From: Rhabdaerophilum sp. SD176 | GTDB taxonomy: Bacteria; Pseudomonadota; Alphaproteobacteria; Rhizobiales; Beijerinckiaceae | DNA length: 64,000 bases | Direction of reading: 5' to 3' | Assembly (NCBI RefSeq): GCF_030143245.1 | Contig: NZ_JARJNS010000004.1 | Location: forward strand, 124,001 to 188,000 | Part shown: one piece after another, positions 1-9,403 of the stretch | Position numbering within the stretch: position 1 is the stretch's first letter | Layout of the letters: each line of letters starts with the position of its first letter | Notes under the pieces: model-generated | Told to the model about the DNA's origin: nothing | Database searches by the model: none | Seen by the model: the letters and a program-made list of their open reading frames with translations, nothing else | Position numbers and translations under genes: made by a program

Positions 1-882
1 GAGTTCCTCACGATGCCGGATGCGTTCCCTGTGGAGGGTGTAAAGTCCGCTCGCCCCGATCAGCGCGATGCCCAGCAGGGCGATCGGCGCCGGCCATTCG
101 CCGAAGACGAGAATTCCCAGCAACACGGCCCAGACGATAACGACATAGCGGAAGGGCGAGACGACCGACAATTCGACATCCCGGCAGGCCTCGATCATCG
201 CGAGATTGCCGAGAATGACGAAGGCGGCGGCCCCCGCAGCATAGAGCATTTCGGCCATGCCGAACGGGCGCCAGATGCCGGTGGCGATCACCAGTATCAG
301 CCCGCCGAGCAGGGTGCCGAGCGTGCTCGTCAACGCGATGACCACGCTGGGAATATCCATCGGGATCCGCCGGGTCAGCAGGTCGCGCAGGCCGACCCCG
401 ATCACCGAGTAGATCGCCAGGACGAGGGCGAGCAGCGGAATGCCGGTCCCGCCCGGGCGGACCACCAGCAGCATCCCGCCGAAGCCCACCATCACCGCGC
501 TCCAGCGCCGCCAGCCGATCTGCTCGCCGAACAGCACCATCGACAGGGCGGTGATGATCAGCGGCGCAGCCATCAGGATGGCGGTGATATCCGCCAGCGG
601 CATCACGCCGAGCGCCGTGATGAAACTCATCGCGATGGTCGCCTCGATCCCGCCGCGCGCCAGCAGCTTCGGATGGGCCGCATCACCGAGGCGGCGCATC
701 ATGCCGGAGGCGCGGAGCCAGATCATCAGCAGCACCAGCGCCACAATGCCGCGGATGACGAGGATCTGGCCGGCTTCGAGCGTGACGCGCGCCAGCTTCA
801 CCAGCGTGTCGTTGAACACGAAGCACGCCATGGCCAGCACCATCATGAGGATGCCGCGGAGGTTTTTCTGGGATTGCAGCAC
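1..882 (-). CDS. EamA/DMT-family transporter, 3' end cut by the window
   Basis: Reading the minus strand from a GTG at 882 gives 294 codons with no stop, running off the left edge. The protein is very hydrophobic, with about ten predicted helices in two similar halves, as in EamA (drug/metabolite transporter) permeases of about 300 residues. It begins near LRGILMMVLAMACFVFNDT and carries the typical helix 1 feature of a small residue-rich segment followed by a charged N-D-T-L-V-K turn. The last visible residues (RIRHREEL) look like the cytosolic tail after helix 10, so little is missing. The substrate cannot be told. The GTG start is chosen because no ATG occurs upstream in frame; an ATG at 846 is the alternative. 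It is transcribed away from the chemoreceptor gene at 1100. Confidence 0.85.
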   Translation of the reverse strand, partial: MLQSQKNLRGILMMVLAMACFVFNDTLVKLARVTLEAGQILVIRGIVALVLLMIWLRASGMMRRLGDAAHPKLLARGGIEATIAMSFITALGVMPLADITAILMAAPLIITALSMVLFGEQIGWRRWSAVMVGFGGMLLVVRPGGTGIPLLALVLAIYSVIGVGLRDLLTRRIPMDIPSVVIALTSTLGTLLGGLILVIATGIWRPFGMAEMLYAAGAAAFVILGNLAMIEACRDVELSVVSPFRYVVIVWAVLLGILVFGEWPAPIALLGIALIGASGLYTLHRERIRHREEL

Positions 883-1026
883 GAGAATTCGAGGGATGTG
901 AAGCGGAGTGCTTCCGGGGCCGGTATCTGTAGCGGCTTTACCCCGCCATGACCATACCGGACCTTGGTCCACCCCGGACTCAGGCCATCCCCCGGCCTGG
1001 CATTCCTGCAAGCGCGGGGGCACGCC

Positions 1027-1041
1027 TTAACCCCGCGTTAG
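1027..1041. promoter_or_regulatory. CtrA-like box upstream of the PilZ chemoreceptor gene
   Basis: TTAACCCCGCGTTAG matches the alphaproteobacterial CtrA full site TTAA-N7-TTAA in spacing, with one mismatch in the second half. It lies about 60 bp before the ATG at 1100. CtrA commonly controls motility and chemotaxis genes in this class, which makes the placement sensible. TTAA is rare in this GC-rich DNA, but a chance match is possible. Confidence 0.4.
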
Positions 1042-1099
1042 GTATGTTTGTCTATGATAACTGGACAACGTGTAACCAGTTCCGAGGTCAGGGACAAAG

Positions 1100-2860
1100 A
1101 TGAAGAATCTGAGGGCTCGCCTGTTCGGACGTGCCGGTTCCGACATGCCGCCTGCCGCCCTGCCTGAAACCGTGGCGACAGAAGCTGTGGCCGCGTCGGG
1201 AATCGAGACTGAAGCCGCCCTGCGCGAGGCGCTCGATCTGTTCGAGGATGACGTCCTGCGCGTCGTCCGAAATCTCGGCCATTCGGTTCAGGATGCCCGC
1301 GACCATTCAGTGGCGTCCGTTGAGCGCCTCGACACGGTTCGCCTTGCCATGACCCGGCTGCTGGATTCGAGCGGCCGCGTGAATGCCGAGATTTCCGGCA
1401 TCGCCGCTTCCACCGACGAGATGGGCAAGGCTGCCGACGAGATCACCGCCACGGTTTCGAATGTCCAGCAGCGGGCCCAGGCGACGCTGGCTTCCGCCGA
1501 TGATTCCGCCGGCCTGATGGCGCGGCTCGGTGCCGTTGTCGCGGAAATCGGCGGCATGCTCAACAGCATCAGCGAGATCTCGACCCGCACCAACCTGCTG
1601 GCGCTGAATGCCACGATCGAGGCAGCGCGGGCCGGCGAGGCCGGGCGCGGCTTCGCGGTCGTTGCCGGCGAGGTGAAATCCCTCTCGGTCGCGGCAGCAC
1701 AATCCGTCAGTGCCATCCGCAACCGGATGGATGACCTGCGCGAGGCCAGCCAGAACGCCATCAGCAACATGGAGCGGATCCGCGCCGAGATCGGCGGGCT
1801 TGCCCCTGTCTGCGAGACCATTGCCGGCGCCGCCAACGAACAGCGCACCACGATCCTCGACCTGTCTGTGCGGATGCAGCTGGCCCGGAAAGCGCTCGAG
1901 GAAGTCAGCGGTGTCGTCGAGGAGGTCACCGGTCTTGCCGACCATGCCGCGCAAACCTCGAAGGATGCCGGCGAGTTGTCCGGCATGGCCTATAACGAGG
2001 CGCAGGAGCTGGGGCGCCGCGTCGTCACTATCCTTCGGACGATGCCGGCGGCTGACCGGCGCGACGAGCGCGTCCCGATCGACCTGCCGGTCCGGTTGCG
2101 GTTCGGTGGCAACACGCTGGCCTGCCGGACCTTCGACATCAGCGAGGGCGGCATGCTCATCCGCGCGCAGGATGGCCTTGCCCCTGCCGTCGGCCAGCGC
2201 GGCGAGGCGGATATTGCCCGCATCGGCGAGGTCCGGATCGAGGTGGTCAATGTCTCCAGCCTCGGTGCCCATTGCCGCTTCATCGAGCCGTCGGCCGAGG
2301 TGATCGCCAAGGTCCAGGCCGCGATGGCGGCCTTCCATCACGAGAACCAGCCGGTCATCGAGGCGGTCCAGTCCTTCGCCCGCGAGATCACCGCCGCGAT
2401 CGAGGGCGAACTGGCGGCCGGCCGGCTCAATCTCACCCAGCTTTTCGACACGGATTACAAGCGCATTCCCGAAAGCGATCCGCCACAATTCTCGACGGCC
2501 TATCTGTCCCGCTTCGAGGTGATCCTGCCGCCGATCATCGAACGGACGATGACGGCTTTCCCGAGCCTCGCCTTCTGCGCGGCGGTGGACCGCAACGGCT
2601 ATCTGCCGGTGCATGTCAAGGCGGTCAGCCAGCCGCAGCGCAAGGGCGATCGGGCCTGGAACATCGCCAATTGCCGCAACCGCCGCATCTTCGATGACCG
2701 TGCGGGGCTGCTGGCGGCCCGCGTGCTGAAACCGTATCTGATCCAGCCCTACCACCGCGATATGGGCAATGGCGTGAAGGTTGCGATGAAGGAGACCGAC
2801 GCGCCGCTGATCATCGCTTCGCGCCATTGGGGCGGCGCGCGCATGGCCTTCAAGATCTGA
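1100..2860 (+). CDS. Cytosolic methyl-accepting chemotaxis protein with PilZ and C-terminal Cache-like domain
   Basis: 586 residues with no membrane helix. Residues about 90-310 form the chemoreceptor signalling coiled coil, with the hairpin tip [19 protein letters not shown] and the following [17 protein letters not shown]. Residues about 320-410 read as a PilZ domain: the segment [14 protein letters not shown] holds the R-x3-R part and DISEGGM the D-x-S-x-x-G part of the c-di-GMP site. The last 140 residues ([17 protein letters not shown] to [12 protein letters not shown]) match a C-terminal Cache-like module seen in other alphaproteobacterial soluble chemoreceptors. It probably couples c-di-GMP and an unknown cytosolic cue to CheA. 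The AGGGACAAAG before the ATG serves as ribosome binding site. The gene stands alone; no che operon is in the window. Confidence 0.88.
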   Translation: MKNLRARLFGRAGSDMPPAALPETVATEAVAASGIETEAALREALDLFEDDVLRVVRNLGHSVQDARDHSVASVERLDTVRLAMTRLLDSSGRVNAEISGIAASTDEMGKAADEITATVSNVQQRAQATLASADDSAGLMARLGAVVAEIGGMLNSISEISTRTNLLALNATIEAARAGEAGRGFAVVAGEVKSLSVAAAQSVSAIRNRMDDLREASQNAISNMERIRAEIGGLAPVCETIAGAANEQRTTILDLSVRMQLARKALEEVSGVVEEVTGLADHAAQTSKDAGELSGMAYNEAQELGRRVVTILRTMPAADRRDERVPIDLPVRLRFGGNTLACRTFDISEGGMLIRAQDGLAPAVGQRGEADIARIGEVRIEVVNVSSLGAHCRFIEPSAEVIAKVQAAMAAFHHENQPVIEAVQSFAREITAAIEGELAAGRLNLTQLFDTDYKRIPESDPPQFSTAYLSRFEVILPPIIERTMTAFPSLAFCAAVDRNGYLPVHVKAVSQPQRKGDRAWNIANCRNRRIFDDRAGLLAARVLKPYLIQPYHRDMGNGVKVAMKETDAPLIIASRHWGGARMAFKI

Positions 2861-2875
2861 GGCGATCGAGCGGCC

Positions 2876-3928
2876 TCAGCCGCCGGTCACGCTCATGTGG
2901 CGGCCAACCGCCGGCTGCTTCGTGGTGCGGTCGATGATGAAATCATGGCCCTTGGGCTTGCGCGAAATGGCCCGGTCGATCGCTTCCATCAGCGCGTCAT
3001 CGCTTTCGCTGGCCCGAAGCGGCTTGCGCAGATCTGCCGCATCCTCCTGGCCGAGGCACATGTAGAGCGTGCCGGTGCAGGTCAGCCGGACGCGGTTGCA
3101 GCTTTCGCAGAAATTGTGCGTCAGCGGCGTGATAAACCCGACCTGGCCACCGGTTTCCACGCTCCTGAAATAGCGGGCCGGGCCACCTGTCCGGTGGCTG
3201 CTGGCTTCCAGCGTCAGCGCTTGCGACAGCCGGGCGCGCACCTCGCTCAGCGGCAGGTACTGATCCACCCGCTGGCCGTCGATCTCGCCCAGCGGCATCA
3301 CCTCGATGAAGGTGATGTCCATGTCGCGGCCATGGGCCCAGCGGATCATGGGGAGAAGCTCGTCTTCGTTGAAATCCTTCAGCGCGACGGCATTGATCTT
3401 GATCTTGAGCCCGGCGCGCTGCGCCGCATCGATCCCCTCGAGCACCTTGTCGAGCGCGCCCCAGCGGGTGATCTGGCGGAACTTCGCCGCATCGAGCGTA
3501 TCCAGCGAGACATTGATCCGCCGCACACCGCAGGCGGCCAGATCCCCCGCGAAGCGCGACAGCTGCGAGCCATTCGTCGTGACGGTGAGCTCCTCGAGCG
3601 CGCCGGTTTCGAGATGGCGGCCGAGATTGCGGAACAGCGTCATGATATCCCGCCGCACAAGCGGCTCGCCACCGGTCAGCCGCAGCTTGCGGACGCCCCG
3701 GCGGATGAAGGCGCTGCACAGCCTGTCCAGTTCCTCGAGGCTGAGGAGATCTCCCTTCGGCAGGAAGGTCATGTTCTCGCTCATGCAATAGACGCAGCGG
3801 AAATCGCAGCGATCCGTTACCGAGACGCGGAGATACGAGATCGACCGACCGAACGGGTCGATCATCGGGGGCAAAGAGTGGGGCAGCATGGCGGGTTGAC
3901 GCTCCGTCTTGTCCTGCAGGCCTGTCAC
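2876..3928 (-). CDS. moaA: GTP 3',8-cyclase MoaA (molybdenum cofactor synthesis)
   Basis: Radical SAM enzyme that converts GTP to 3',8-cyclo-GTP, the first step of molybdopterin synthesis. The N-terminal cluster motif CDFRCVYC follows [10 protein letters not shown]. The GGEPLVR segment that binds SAM is present. The C-terminal second 4Fe-4S cluster is built from [12 protein letters not shown], and the protein ends in the required Gly-Gly tail (SVTGG). 350 residues from the GTG at 3928; an ATG at 3889 gives 337 residues and is also plausible, because family similarity starts near [10 protein letters not shown], after either start. The gene is convergent with the chemoreceptor, 15 bp away, and divergent from the DUF971 gene. 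No other moa gene is in the window. Confidence 0.96.
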   Translation of the reverse strand: MTGLQDKTERQPAMLPHSLPPMIDPFGRSISYLRVSVTDRCDFRCVYCMSENMTFLPKGDLLSLEELDRLCSAFIRRGVRKLRLTGGEPLVRRDIMTLFRNLGRHLETGALEELTVTTNGSQLSRFAGDLAACGVRRINVSLDTLDAAKFRQITRWGALDKVLEGIDAAQRAGLKIKINAVALKDFNEDELLPMIRWAHGRDMDITFIEVMPLGEIDGQRVDQYLPLSEVRARLSQALTLEASSHRTGGPARYFRSVETGGQVGFITPLTHNFCESCNRVRLTCTGTLYMCLGQEDAADLRKPLRASESDDALMEAIDRAISRKPKGHDFIIDRTTKQPAVGRHMSVTGG

Positions 3929-4158
3929 TGGGCTCTTCTACAGATGAGACCGGACGGGCGAAAGGGCAAGTAGACAAAAGATCCGAGCCTGCAAGAGAGG
4001 CGCGCAGGCACGAAGAACCGGGCCTGCAAACGAAGCCACTGGCCGGAAGGCGACGCCGCGAAACCGCCCGGGCCGTCCCCGGCCGGGGGTTGATCCCTCC
4101 CGCCTGCCGGTCCATCTGTTGCCGGGCCGGACGGATAGGGCCGGGCAGGGGATCTGGA

Positions 4159-4542
4159 ATGGAAGAAGGCAGGAGCACAGTCTGGCCGGTCGAGCTGCGG
4201 GTGCGTAGCGATCGCAAGGCATTGCAGGTGAGTTTCGATGACGGGTTCTCGGCAGAGATTCCCGCTGAAATGCTGCGCGTCATGAGTCCCAGCGCCGAGG
4301 TGCAGGGGCATACGCCTGACGAGCGCAAGACGGTACCGGGCAAGCGCGATGTCATGATTCTCGGCGTCGAGCCGGTCGGCAATTACGCGATCCGGATCCG
4401 CTTCGACGATCTGCATGATTCCGGCATCTATGGCTGGCCGCTGCTCTACCGCTTCGGCCGGGACCGCGAGGCGCTATTTGCCGAATACCTCGCCGAGCTG
4501 GAGGCGAAGGGCCTGAGCCGCGAGCCGCGCCGGCGCGCCTGA
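4159..4542 (+). CDS. DUF971-domain protein (gamma-butyrobetaine hydroxylase N-terminal-like fold)
   Basis: 127 residues from the ATG at 4159, preceded by GGGGATCTGGA. The body WPVELRVRSDRKALQVSFDDG, then the segment from IPAEMLRV to SPSAEVQGH, then IRFDDLHDSGIYGWPLLY, is the DUF971 signature. The domain is found alone in many proteobacteria, fused to the Fe-S carrier Mrp/ApbC, and at the N-terminus of gamma-butyrobetaine dioxygenases. Its own function is not settled; a link to Fe-S or cofactor biology is inferred from those fusions and from genes such as moaA next to it. The tail is rich in Arg. A strong terminator follows within 20 bp. Confidence 0.85.
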   Translation: MEEGRSTVWPVELRVRSDRKALQVSFDDGFSAEIPAEMLRVMSPSAEVQGHTPDERKTVPGKRDVMILGVEPVGNYAIRIRFDDLHDSGIYGWPLLYRFGRDREALFAEYLAELEAKGLSREPRRRA

Positions 4543-4560
4543 CCCTGATGCCCGGCATGA

Positions 4561-4588
4561 AAAAGCCGGCCCGAGGGCCGGCTTTTTA
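4561..4588. terminator. Bidirectional Rho-independent terminator
   Basis: AAAAAGCCGGCCC and GGGCCGGCTTTTT pair almost perfectly around a tiny loop, giving an A-run on one side and a T-run on the other. It lies between the convergent DUF971 gene and the L,D-transpeptidase gene and should stop transcription from both directions. Confidence 0.9.
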
Positions 4589-4609
4589 ATCTCTCGTCCC
4601 GGGAAGGGC

Positions 4610-5185
4610 TCAGCGCATCACGACGACGCGGGTGCCGACCTTCACGCGCTCGTAGAGGTCGATCACGTCCTCGTTGAGCATGCGGATGCAGCCCGACGAC
4701 ACGGCCTGGCCGATCGTCTCCGGCTCGTTCGAGCCATGGATGCGGTAGAGCGAGGTGCCGAGATAGAGGGCGCGGGCGCCCATCGGGTTGCCTTCACCGC
4801 CCGGCATGAAACGCGGCAGGTCGGGGCGACGGCGCAGCATCTGGGCCGGGGGCGTCCAGGACGGCCATTCCGCCTTGCGGGTTACCGTCTTCGTGCCACC
4901 CCACGAGAAGCCCGGGCGACCGACGCCCACGCCGTATTTCATGGCGCGGCCATTCGGCAAGACGAGGTACAGGCGCTTCTCGTTGGTATCGACCACGATG
5001 GTGCCGGGACCGAACTTGCCCTTGTATTCGACTTCTTCCCGCGGGATCGGCGTGGCGCGGATGCGACCGTCATCGGCCATCACCAGCGGCTGCCGGGTCA
5101 CCGGATCGATTTCATAGGCGGAAACCGCCGGAACAGCCGCAAGCCCAAGCAGAACCGCAACGCTCATCGTCTTGAGTAGACGCAT
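4610..5185 (-). CDS. Periplasmic L,D-transpeptidase (YkuD family)
   Basis: 191 residues from the ATG at 5185 (GGGAATAAAG before it). Residues 1-23 are a signal peptide (MRLLKTMSVAVLLGLAAVPAVSA ending in A-x-A). The YkuD domain spans about 55-190, with the catalytic pattern complete: YRIHGSNEPETIG supplies the His, and SSGCIRM the Ser-x-Gly-Cys-x-Arg with the nucleophilic Cys. Such enzymes make 3-3 cross-links in peptidoglycan or attach proteins such as outer-membrane barrels to it. Many alphaproteobacteria have a dozen or more paralogues, so the specific role cannot be read. An in-frame extension to 5353 exists but would bury the signal peptide. Confidence 0.93.
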   Translation of the reverse strand: MRLLKTMSVAVLLGLAAVPAVSAYEIDPVTRQPLVMADDGRIRATPIPREEVEYKGKFGPGTIVVDTNEKRLYLVLPNGRAMKYGVGVGRPGFSWGGTKTVTRKAEWPSWTPPAQMLRRRPDLPRFMPGGEGNPMGARALYLGTSLYRIHGSNEPETIGQAVSSGCIRMLNEDVIDLYERVKVGTRVVVMR

Positions 5186-5431
5186 CTTTATTCCCCATGC
5201 CGTTTGAAGCTCGCCGCATCGCCCGCGGCGCGAAAAACTCGAGGCCACGTATGACTCCTGTGTGTTCAAGTTGACAAGTGCGCTAGCACACAACTGCGTG
5301 ATCGCGCTGCCTTCCTGCCTCCTTCTGGTGCCAATGTTGCACCCTCGCAACATCGGCGGTTGTTTCCAGCTCAGGACGTGCCATGCTTCGCCTTGACGTC
5401 CGTTTCCGCTTGGCCTATCCCCACCGCTCTG

Positions 5432-5506
5432 GGGCGCGTAGCTCAGCGGAAGAGCACTTCGTTCACACCGAAGGGGTCACAGGTTCGATCCCTGTCGCGC
5501 CCACCA
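5432..5506 (+). tRNA. tRNA-Val, anticodon CAC
   Basis: 75 nt with encoded CCA. The acceptor stem GGGCGCG pairs with CGCGCCC. The anticodon stem CTTCG/CGAAG holds a seven-base loop with CAC at 5464-5466, reading GUG. The T arm has GGTTCGATCC. No integrase or repeated tRNA end is seen nearby, so this copy does not mark an island. Confidence 0.97.
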
Positions 5507-5545
5507 TTCCTCCCGGTCCTTCGCTTGTTGCCGGCCTCCCCGCGC

Positions 5546-7240
5546 TCAGGCCGCCCGGATGGAGCCAAGGAATTCATCCACAGCGCTCCCCAGCGCCACC
5601 CCCTCGCGGGACAATTCGCGGGCGGAGCCGAGCACCTGGTCGACAAGCGTGTTCGAGTTTGAAATGGCCACGCTGACATTCGAGATGTTCTTCGTGACCT
5701 CGACCGTGCCGCGCGCCGCTTCCTCGATATTCCCGGCGATGATGCCCGTCGTCATCATCTGCTGGCTGATCGACCCCCCCACGGCTTCGGCCAGCGTGTT
5801 GACCTCGCCCAGGGTTTCCGTGATGGCGTGAATGGCCTCGATGGCCAGCGAACTGGCCTCCTGGATCGCCCGGATCTGGCCGGCGATTTCGTCCGTTGCC
5901 TTTGCGGTCTGGGCGGCAAGCTCCTTCACCTCCTGCGCCACCACGGCGAAGCCACGGCCGGCCTCGCCGGCCCGGGCGGCCTCGATCGTCGCGTTGAGGG
6001 CGAGGAGGTTTGTCTGGCTGGCAATGTCGCTGATCACCTTCGCCACGGTTCCGATCGATTCGGCCGCCGAACCCAGCGTCTTCATCTCCTGATCAGTGTG
6101 CAGGGCCTGCTCCGTCACCGCGCGGATCCTGTCCGTACTCCGGGCGATCTGGCTGCCGACCTCATTCATCGCGGTCGAGAGATCTGCCGTCGCGCCGGCA
6201 ACCGCCCGCACATTCTCGGTTGCCTGTTCGGAAGCCGCAGCCACGGCGGTGGCTTCCATCGTGGCCGAACCCGCCTCGCGGGACATGGCCTCCGCCGCCG
6301 TTTCCAGCAGCCCGACAGCGCCGGTGACACTGGAGACGACGCGGCCGACCCGGGCCTCGAACGCCTCGGCAAGCGCATCCATCTCGCTCTTGCGGCGGGC
6401 CTCATTGGCGAGCCTTTCCGCTTCCTGCGCAAGCCGGAGCGTTTCGGTTTCCTCGAGGCTCCGGTGGAAGGCCCGGACCGTCTCGGCAAGCTGGCCGACC
6501 TCATCTCGGCGTTTCGTCTCCGGCAACACGACATCGCGCCGGCCTGCGGCCAGAGCCGTCATCACACGGGTCATCGCCGTGACCGGAGCGATCATCCGCC
6601 GCTGGATGACGAGCGCCGCCAGCCCGACCAGCACCAGCAGCGCCAGGCCCGCCAGCATCAGGCCCTTCATCGCCTCCGCCGAACTGGCCTCCATCTTCTG
6701 GTGCACGCTCTGGATGCGGGCGCGCATCGTCACGAGCATCGCCTCCATCTGGTTGGCCAGCGCCTGTGTCTTCGCGGCCTGCCCGGCAATCGCCTGCGCC
6801 CTCGGCTCGAGCCCGGTCGAGACATCGGCGGATCGCATCAGCGCGCCGATATCGGCGTAGAAACCGGCAATGGCTTTGTCAGTGGTCTCGACGGCAGCTT
6901 TCACATCGGGCGGGAAATAGGGGGCCAGGGCGGTGAGTTCCTTCCATTTGGCATCCGCCGCCTGCCGCTGTGTCTCGATCGCGGCCCGCAGACGCCCCGC
7001 CTCGGCCGGGTTGAGCACCGCACTCACCGCGTCCTGGTGGTTGCGCCAGAGGCTGTCCTGCAAGGCAAAGACAATCGTGGGAGGCACCGAAGCTTCCCAC
7101 ACGGCATCGCGGGCATCGCCCACCATGGTGCCGCTGAGGTTGCGCACCATCATCGCGACCATCGCGAATACCGCGAGGATCACCACGAAGACGGCGTAGA
7201 TTTCGAAAGCCACGGAGCGGCGCGAAAACATGGATGCCAC
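5546..7240 (-). CDS. Methyl-accepting chemotaxis protein, membrane-bound
   Basis: 564 residues from the GTG at 7240, chosen because AGGA lies 7 nt before it; the ATG three codons later (7231) has no site at proper distance. Transmembrane helix 1 is about residues 14-36. A helical periplasmic sensor of about 150 residues follows, four-helix-bundle-like. Helix 2 ([20 protein letters not shown]) is near 191-211, then HAMP to about 265. The signalling coiled coil has the tip [19 protein letters not shown] and [17 protein letters not shown]. The ligand is unknown. There is no clear CheR/CheB-binding pentapeptide at the C-terminus (ends FLGSIRAA). It lies alone between tRNA-Val and pbpC. Confidence 0.92.
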   Translation of the reverse strand: MASMFSRRSVAFEIYAVFVVILAVFAMVAMMVRNLSGTMVGDARDAVWEASVPPTIVFALQDSLWRNHQDAVSAVLNPAEAGRLRAAIETQRQAADAKWKELTALAPYFPPDVKAAVETTDKAIAGFYADIGALMRSADVSTGLEPRAQAIAGQAAKTQALANQMEAMLVTMRARIQSVHQKMEASSAEAMKGLMLAGLALLVLVGLAALVIQRRMIAPVTAMTRVMTALAAGRRDVVLPETKRRDEVGQLAETVRAFHRSLEETETLRLAQEAERLANEARRKSEMDALAEAFEARVGRVVSSVTGAVGLLETAAEAMSREAGSATMEATAVAAASEQATENVRAVAGATADLSTAMNEVGSQIARSTDRIRAVTEQALHTDQEMKTLGSAAESIGTVAKVISDIASQTNLLALNATIEAARAGEAGRGFAVVAQEVKELAAQTAKATDEIAGQIRAIQEASSLAIEAIHAITETLGEVNTLAEAVGGSISQQMMTTGIIAGNIEEAARGTVEVTKNISNVSVAISNSNTLVDQVLGSARELSREGVALGSAVDEFLGSIRAA

Positions 7241-7329
7241 GGTAGGTTCCTGCCACGGAAACGGGAATTTCAGTGTCGCACGGGGCAGTTGAGCAAGCGT
7301 TAACCACGAAACGCGGTGCATGGGCGCCG

Positions 7330-9402
7330 TTACTGGAGGCGGATCGTCACCCGCTCCGTCGCGCCCGTCGCGTCGATCACCGAGATCTGCGCGAAGCCGA
7401 GCCCCTCCGGCCCGATTTCGATCTCGCGGCGCAGGCGCTGCCCGCCGACAGGTTCGCCATTGAGCAGCAGCGTAAAGGGCGGCAGGCCACCGGCAATCTT
7501 GACCATCACGCTCGGGCGCGCATCGGCCCGCTCGGCCCTGGTGTCGATGGCCGCGCCATCGGGCGGGAAGGCAATCTGCAAGGCCTGCCGGCTCCCGAGC
7601 AGGGCGGTTTTCGGAATATCCTGCCGGATATGCCGCAGGGGCGGCGGCAGGCTGGCATTGCTGGCGACCAGCGCCTCACGCGGGCGCGGCATCGGCCCGC
7701 TGGACAGCCCGATCCGGGCAAAGGCATCGAAGAGGACTGGCGCGGCGACCTTGCGGCCGATCAGCCCCGGCACAGCGCCGTTATCGGCCTGCCCGACCCA
7801 GATGCCGATCGTATGTTTGCGGTCGAAGCCGACAGCCCAGGCATCGCGGTAGCCGTAGGACGTGCCGGTCTTGTAGGCGATCCGCGCCTGCAGGGCATTA
7901 TCCGGCGGCGGCGCACCGAGCAGGATGTCGCCGACATACCAGGCCGGCACCGGCCCGACAAAGCGCGAGGGCAGCCCTTGCCCCTGCGCCTGCCGCTCGG
8001 TCGAGGGCAGCATCACCCCGCCCCGGGCCAGCCCGGCATAGAGCATTGTCAGGTCCTGCAGCGAGATGCCCAGCCCGCCGAGGCCGATCGCGAGGCCGGG
8101 CGCGCTCTCGTCCGGCGTCTCGACCACGGCGCCGGCCTGCCGCAGCCGGGAGATGAAGCGCTGCGCCCCGACGAGTTGCAGCAATTCCACCGCCGGCAGG
8201 TTGAGCGACATCTGCAGCGCCTGCCGTGCCGTGACCATGCCCTGGAAGGCATAGTCGAAATTGTCCGGCGCATAGGTGCCGAAACGCTGCGGCCGGTCCT
8301 CCAGCATCGTCTCGGGATGGGCAAGGCCGTTCTCGAAGGCCAGCGCATAGATGAAGGGCTTGAGCGCTGAACCCGGCGAGCGGCTCGCCCGCGTCAGGTC
8401 GATCCCGCCCCAGCGCGCGGCGTTGAAATAATCCGCGCCGCCCACAGAAGCCCGGACCTGCCCGGTCTCGTTCTCGACGACAACGATGGCCACGGAAACC
8501 TTCGGCCCCTGCGCCTCGGCGCGTTCCAGCGCCAGCCGTTCGAGCACAACCTGCCAGTCGCGTTCCAGCGTGGTTTCGTGCCGCCGCCGCGCCGGATCGG
8601 CCGCCACCAGCGTTTCCGCGCGATGCGCCGCGAGATGCGGGAAGGGGCGCCGCCGTTCCGGTACGGGCTCGCTCTCGGCCCGGGCCAGTTCGGCCTCGGC
8701 CAGCGTGTTCTGGCTGCGCATCCGCTCGATCACGCGCCGCCTTGCGGCTTCGGCGCGCTGGGGGAACCGGTCGGGCCGACGGCTCTCCGGTGCCTGCGGC
8801 AGGGCCACGAGCAAGGCGGCCTCGGCATTCGACAGGCGTGTCGGCTCCTTGCCGAAATAGGCGAGGGAGGCGGCGCGCAGCCCTTCGAGATTGCCACCAT
8901 AGGGTGCAAGGCTGAGATAGAGGTCGAGGATGCCGCCCTTGCCGACGCGCCGCTCCAGTTCGATCGCGCGCGCCATCTGCCGGAGTTTCGCGCCGAGGGT
9001 CCGCGCCTCGCGCGGCTCGACCAGCCGGGCAACCTGCATCGACAGCGTCGAGCCGCCGGAAACGATCCGCCCCCGGGCGAGCCATTGCCAGCCCGCACGG
9101 ACAAGCGCCAGCGGATCAACCCCGCCATGCTGGTGGAAGCGCTGGTCCTCGTAGGCGATCAGCATCGTCAGGAAACGCGGATCCACCTCCGCCGCACTCA
9201 CCGGCATCCGCCAGCGGCCATCCGCCATCACGAAGGGCCGCAGCAGCTTGCCGTTCCGGTCGACAACGATGGTCGAGCGTTCCTTCAGCGCATCGAGATC
9301 GAGCGGCGGCAGGCCCCGCGCATAGAGCGCGAAGCCGAGCGGCAGGCTGGCCAGCAGCGCCAGCCCGCCGGCTGCAACTGCGAGGCGCCGCCGCCAGCCC
9401 AT
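7330..9402 (-). CDS. pbpC: Penicillin-binding protein 1C (bifunctional glycosyltransferase/transpeptidase)
   Basis: 690 residues. Residues 7-27 are the membrane anchor. The glycosyltransferase domain (about 45-220) has the catalytic Glu in [10 protein letters not shown] (E85) and GGSTLSMQ. The transpeptidase domain has S345-A-L-K348 in [10 protein letters not shown]399-L-N401 and K511-T-G513, so both activities look intact. The last 90 residues form the BiPBP C-terminal domain typical of PBP1C. The ATG at 9402 lies one base after the stop of the alpha-2-macroglobulin gene, so translation is probably coupled. The pbpC/yfhM pairing is known from Escherichia coli and points to joint action in envelope repair or defence. 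Confidence 0.96.
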   Translation of the reverse strand: MGWRRRLAVAAGGLALLASLPLGFALYARGLPPLDLDALKERSTIVVDRNGKLLRPFVMADGRWRMPVSAAEVDPRFLTMLIAYEDQRFHQHGGVDPLALVRAGWQWLARGRIVSGGSTLSMQVARLVEPREARTLGAKLRQMARAIELERRVGKGGILDLYLSLAPYGGNLEGLRAASLAYFGKEPTRLSNAEAALLVALPQAPESRRPDRFPQRAEAARRRVIERMRSQNTLAEAELARAESEPVPERRRPFPHLAAHRAETLVAADPARRRHETTLERDWQVVLERLALERAEAQGPKVSVAIVVVENETGQVRASVGGADYFNAARWGGIDLTRASRSPGSALKPFIYALAFENGLAHPETMLEDRPQRFGTYAPDNFDYAFQGMVTARQALQMSLNLPAVELLQLVGAQRFISRLRQAGAVVETPDESAPGLAIGLGGLGISLQDLTMLYAGLARGGVMLPSTERQAQGQGLPSRFVGPVPAWYVGDILLGAPPPDNALQARIAYKTGTSYGYRDAWAVGFDRKHTIGIWVGQADNGAVPGLIGRKVAAPVLFDAFARIGLSSGPMPRPREALVASNASLPPPLRHIRQDIPKTALLGSRQALQIAFPPDGAAIDTRAERADARPSVMVKIAGGLPPFTLLLNGEPVGGQRLRREIEIGPEGLGFAQISVIDATGATERVTIRLQ

Positions 9403-9403
9403 C

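Noticed and set aside
5432-5506. tRNA-Val as an island integration site
   Set aside because: No integrase, no direct repeat of the tRNA 3' end and no composition shift next to it.
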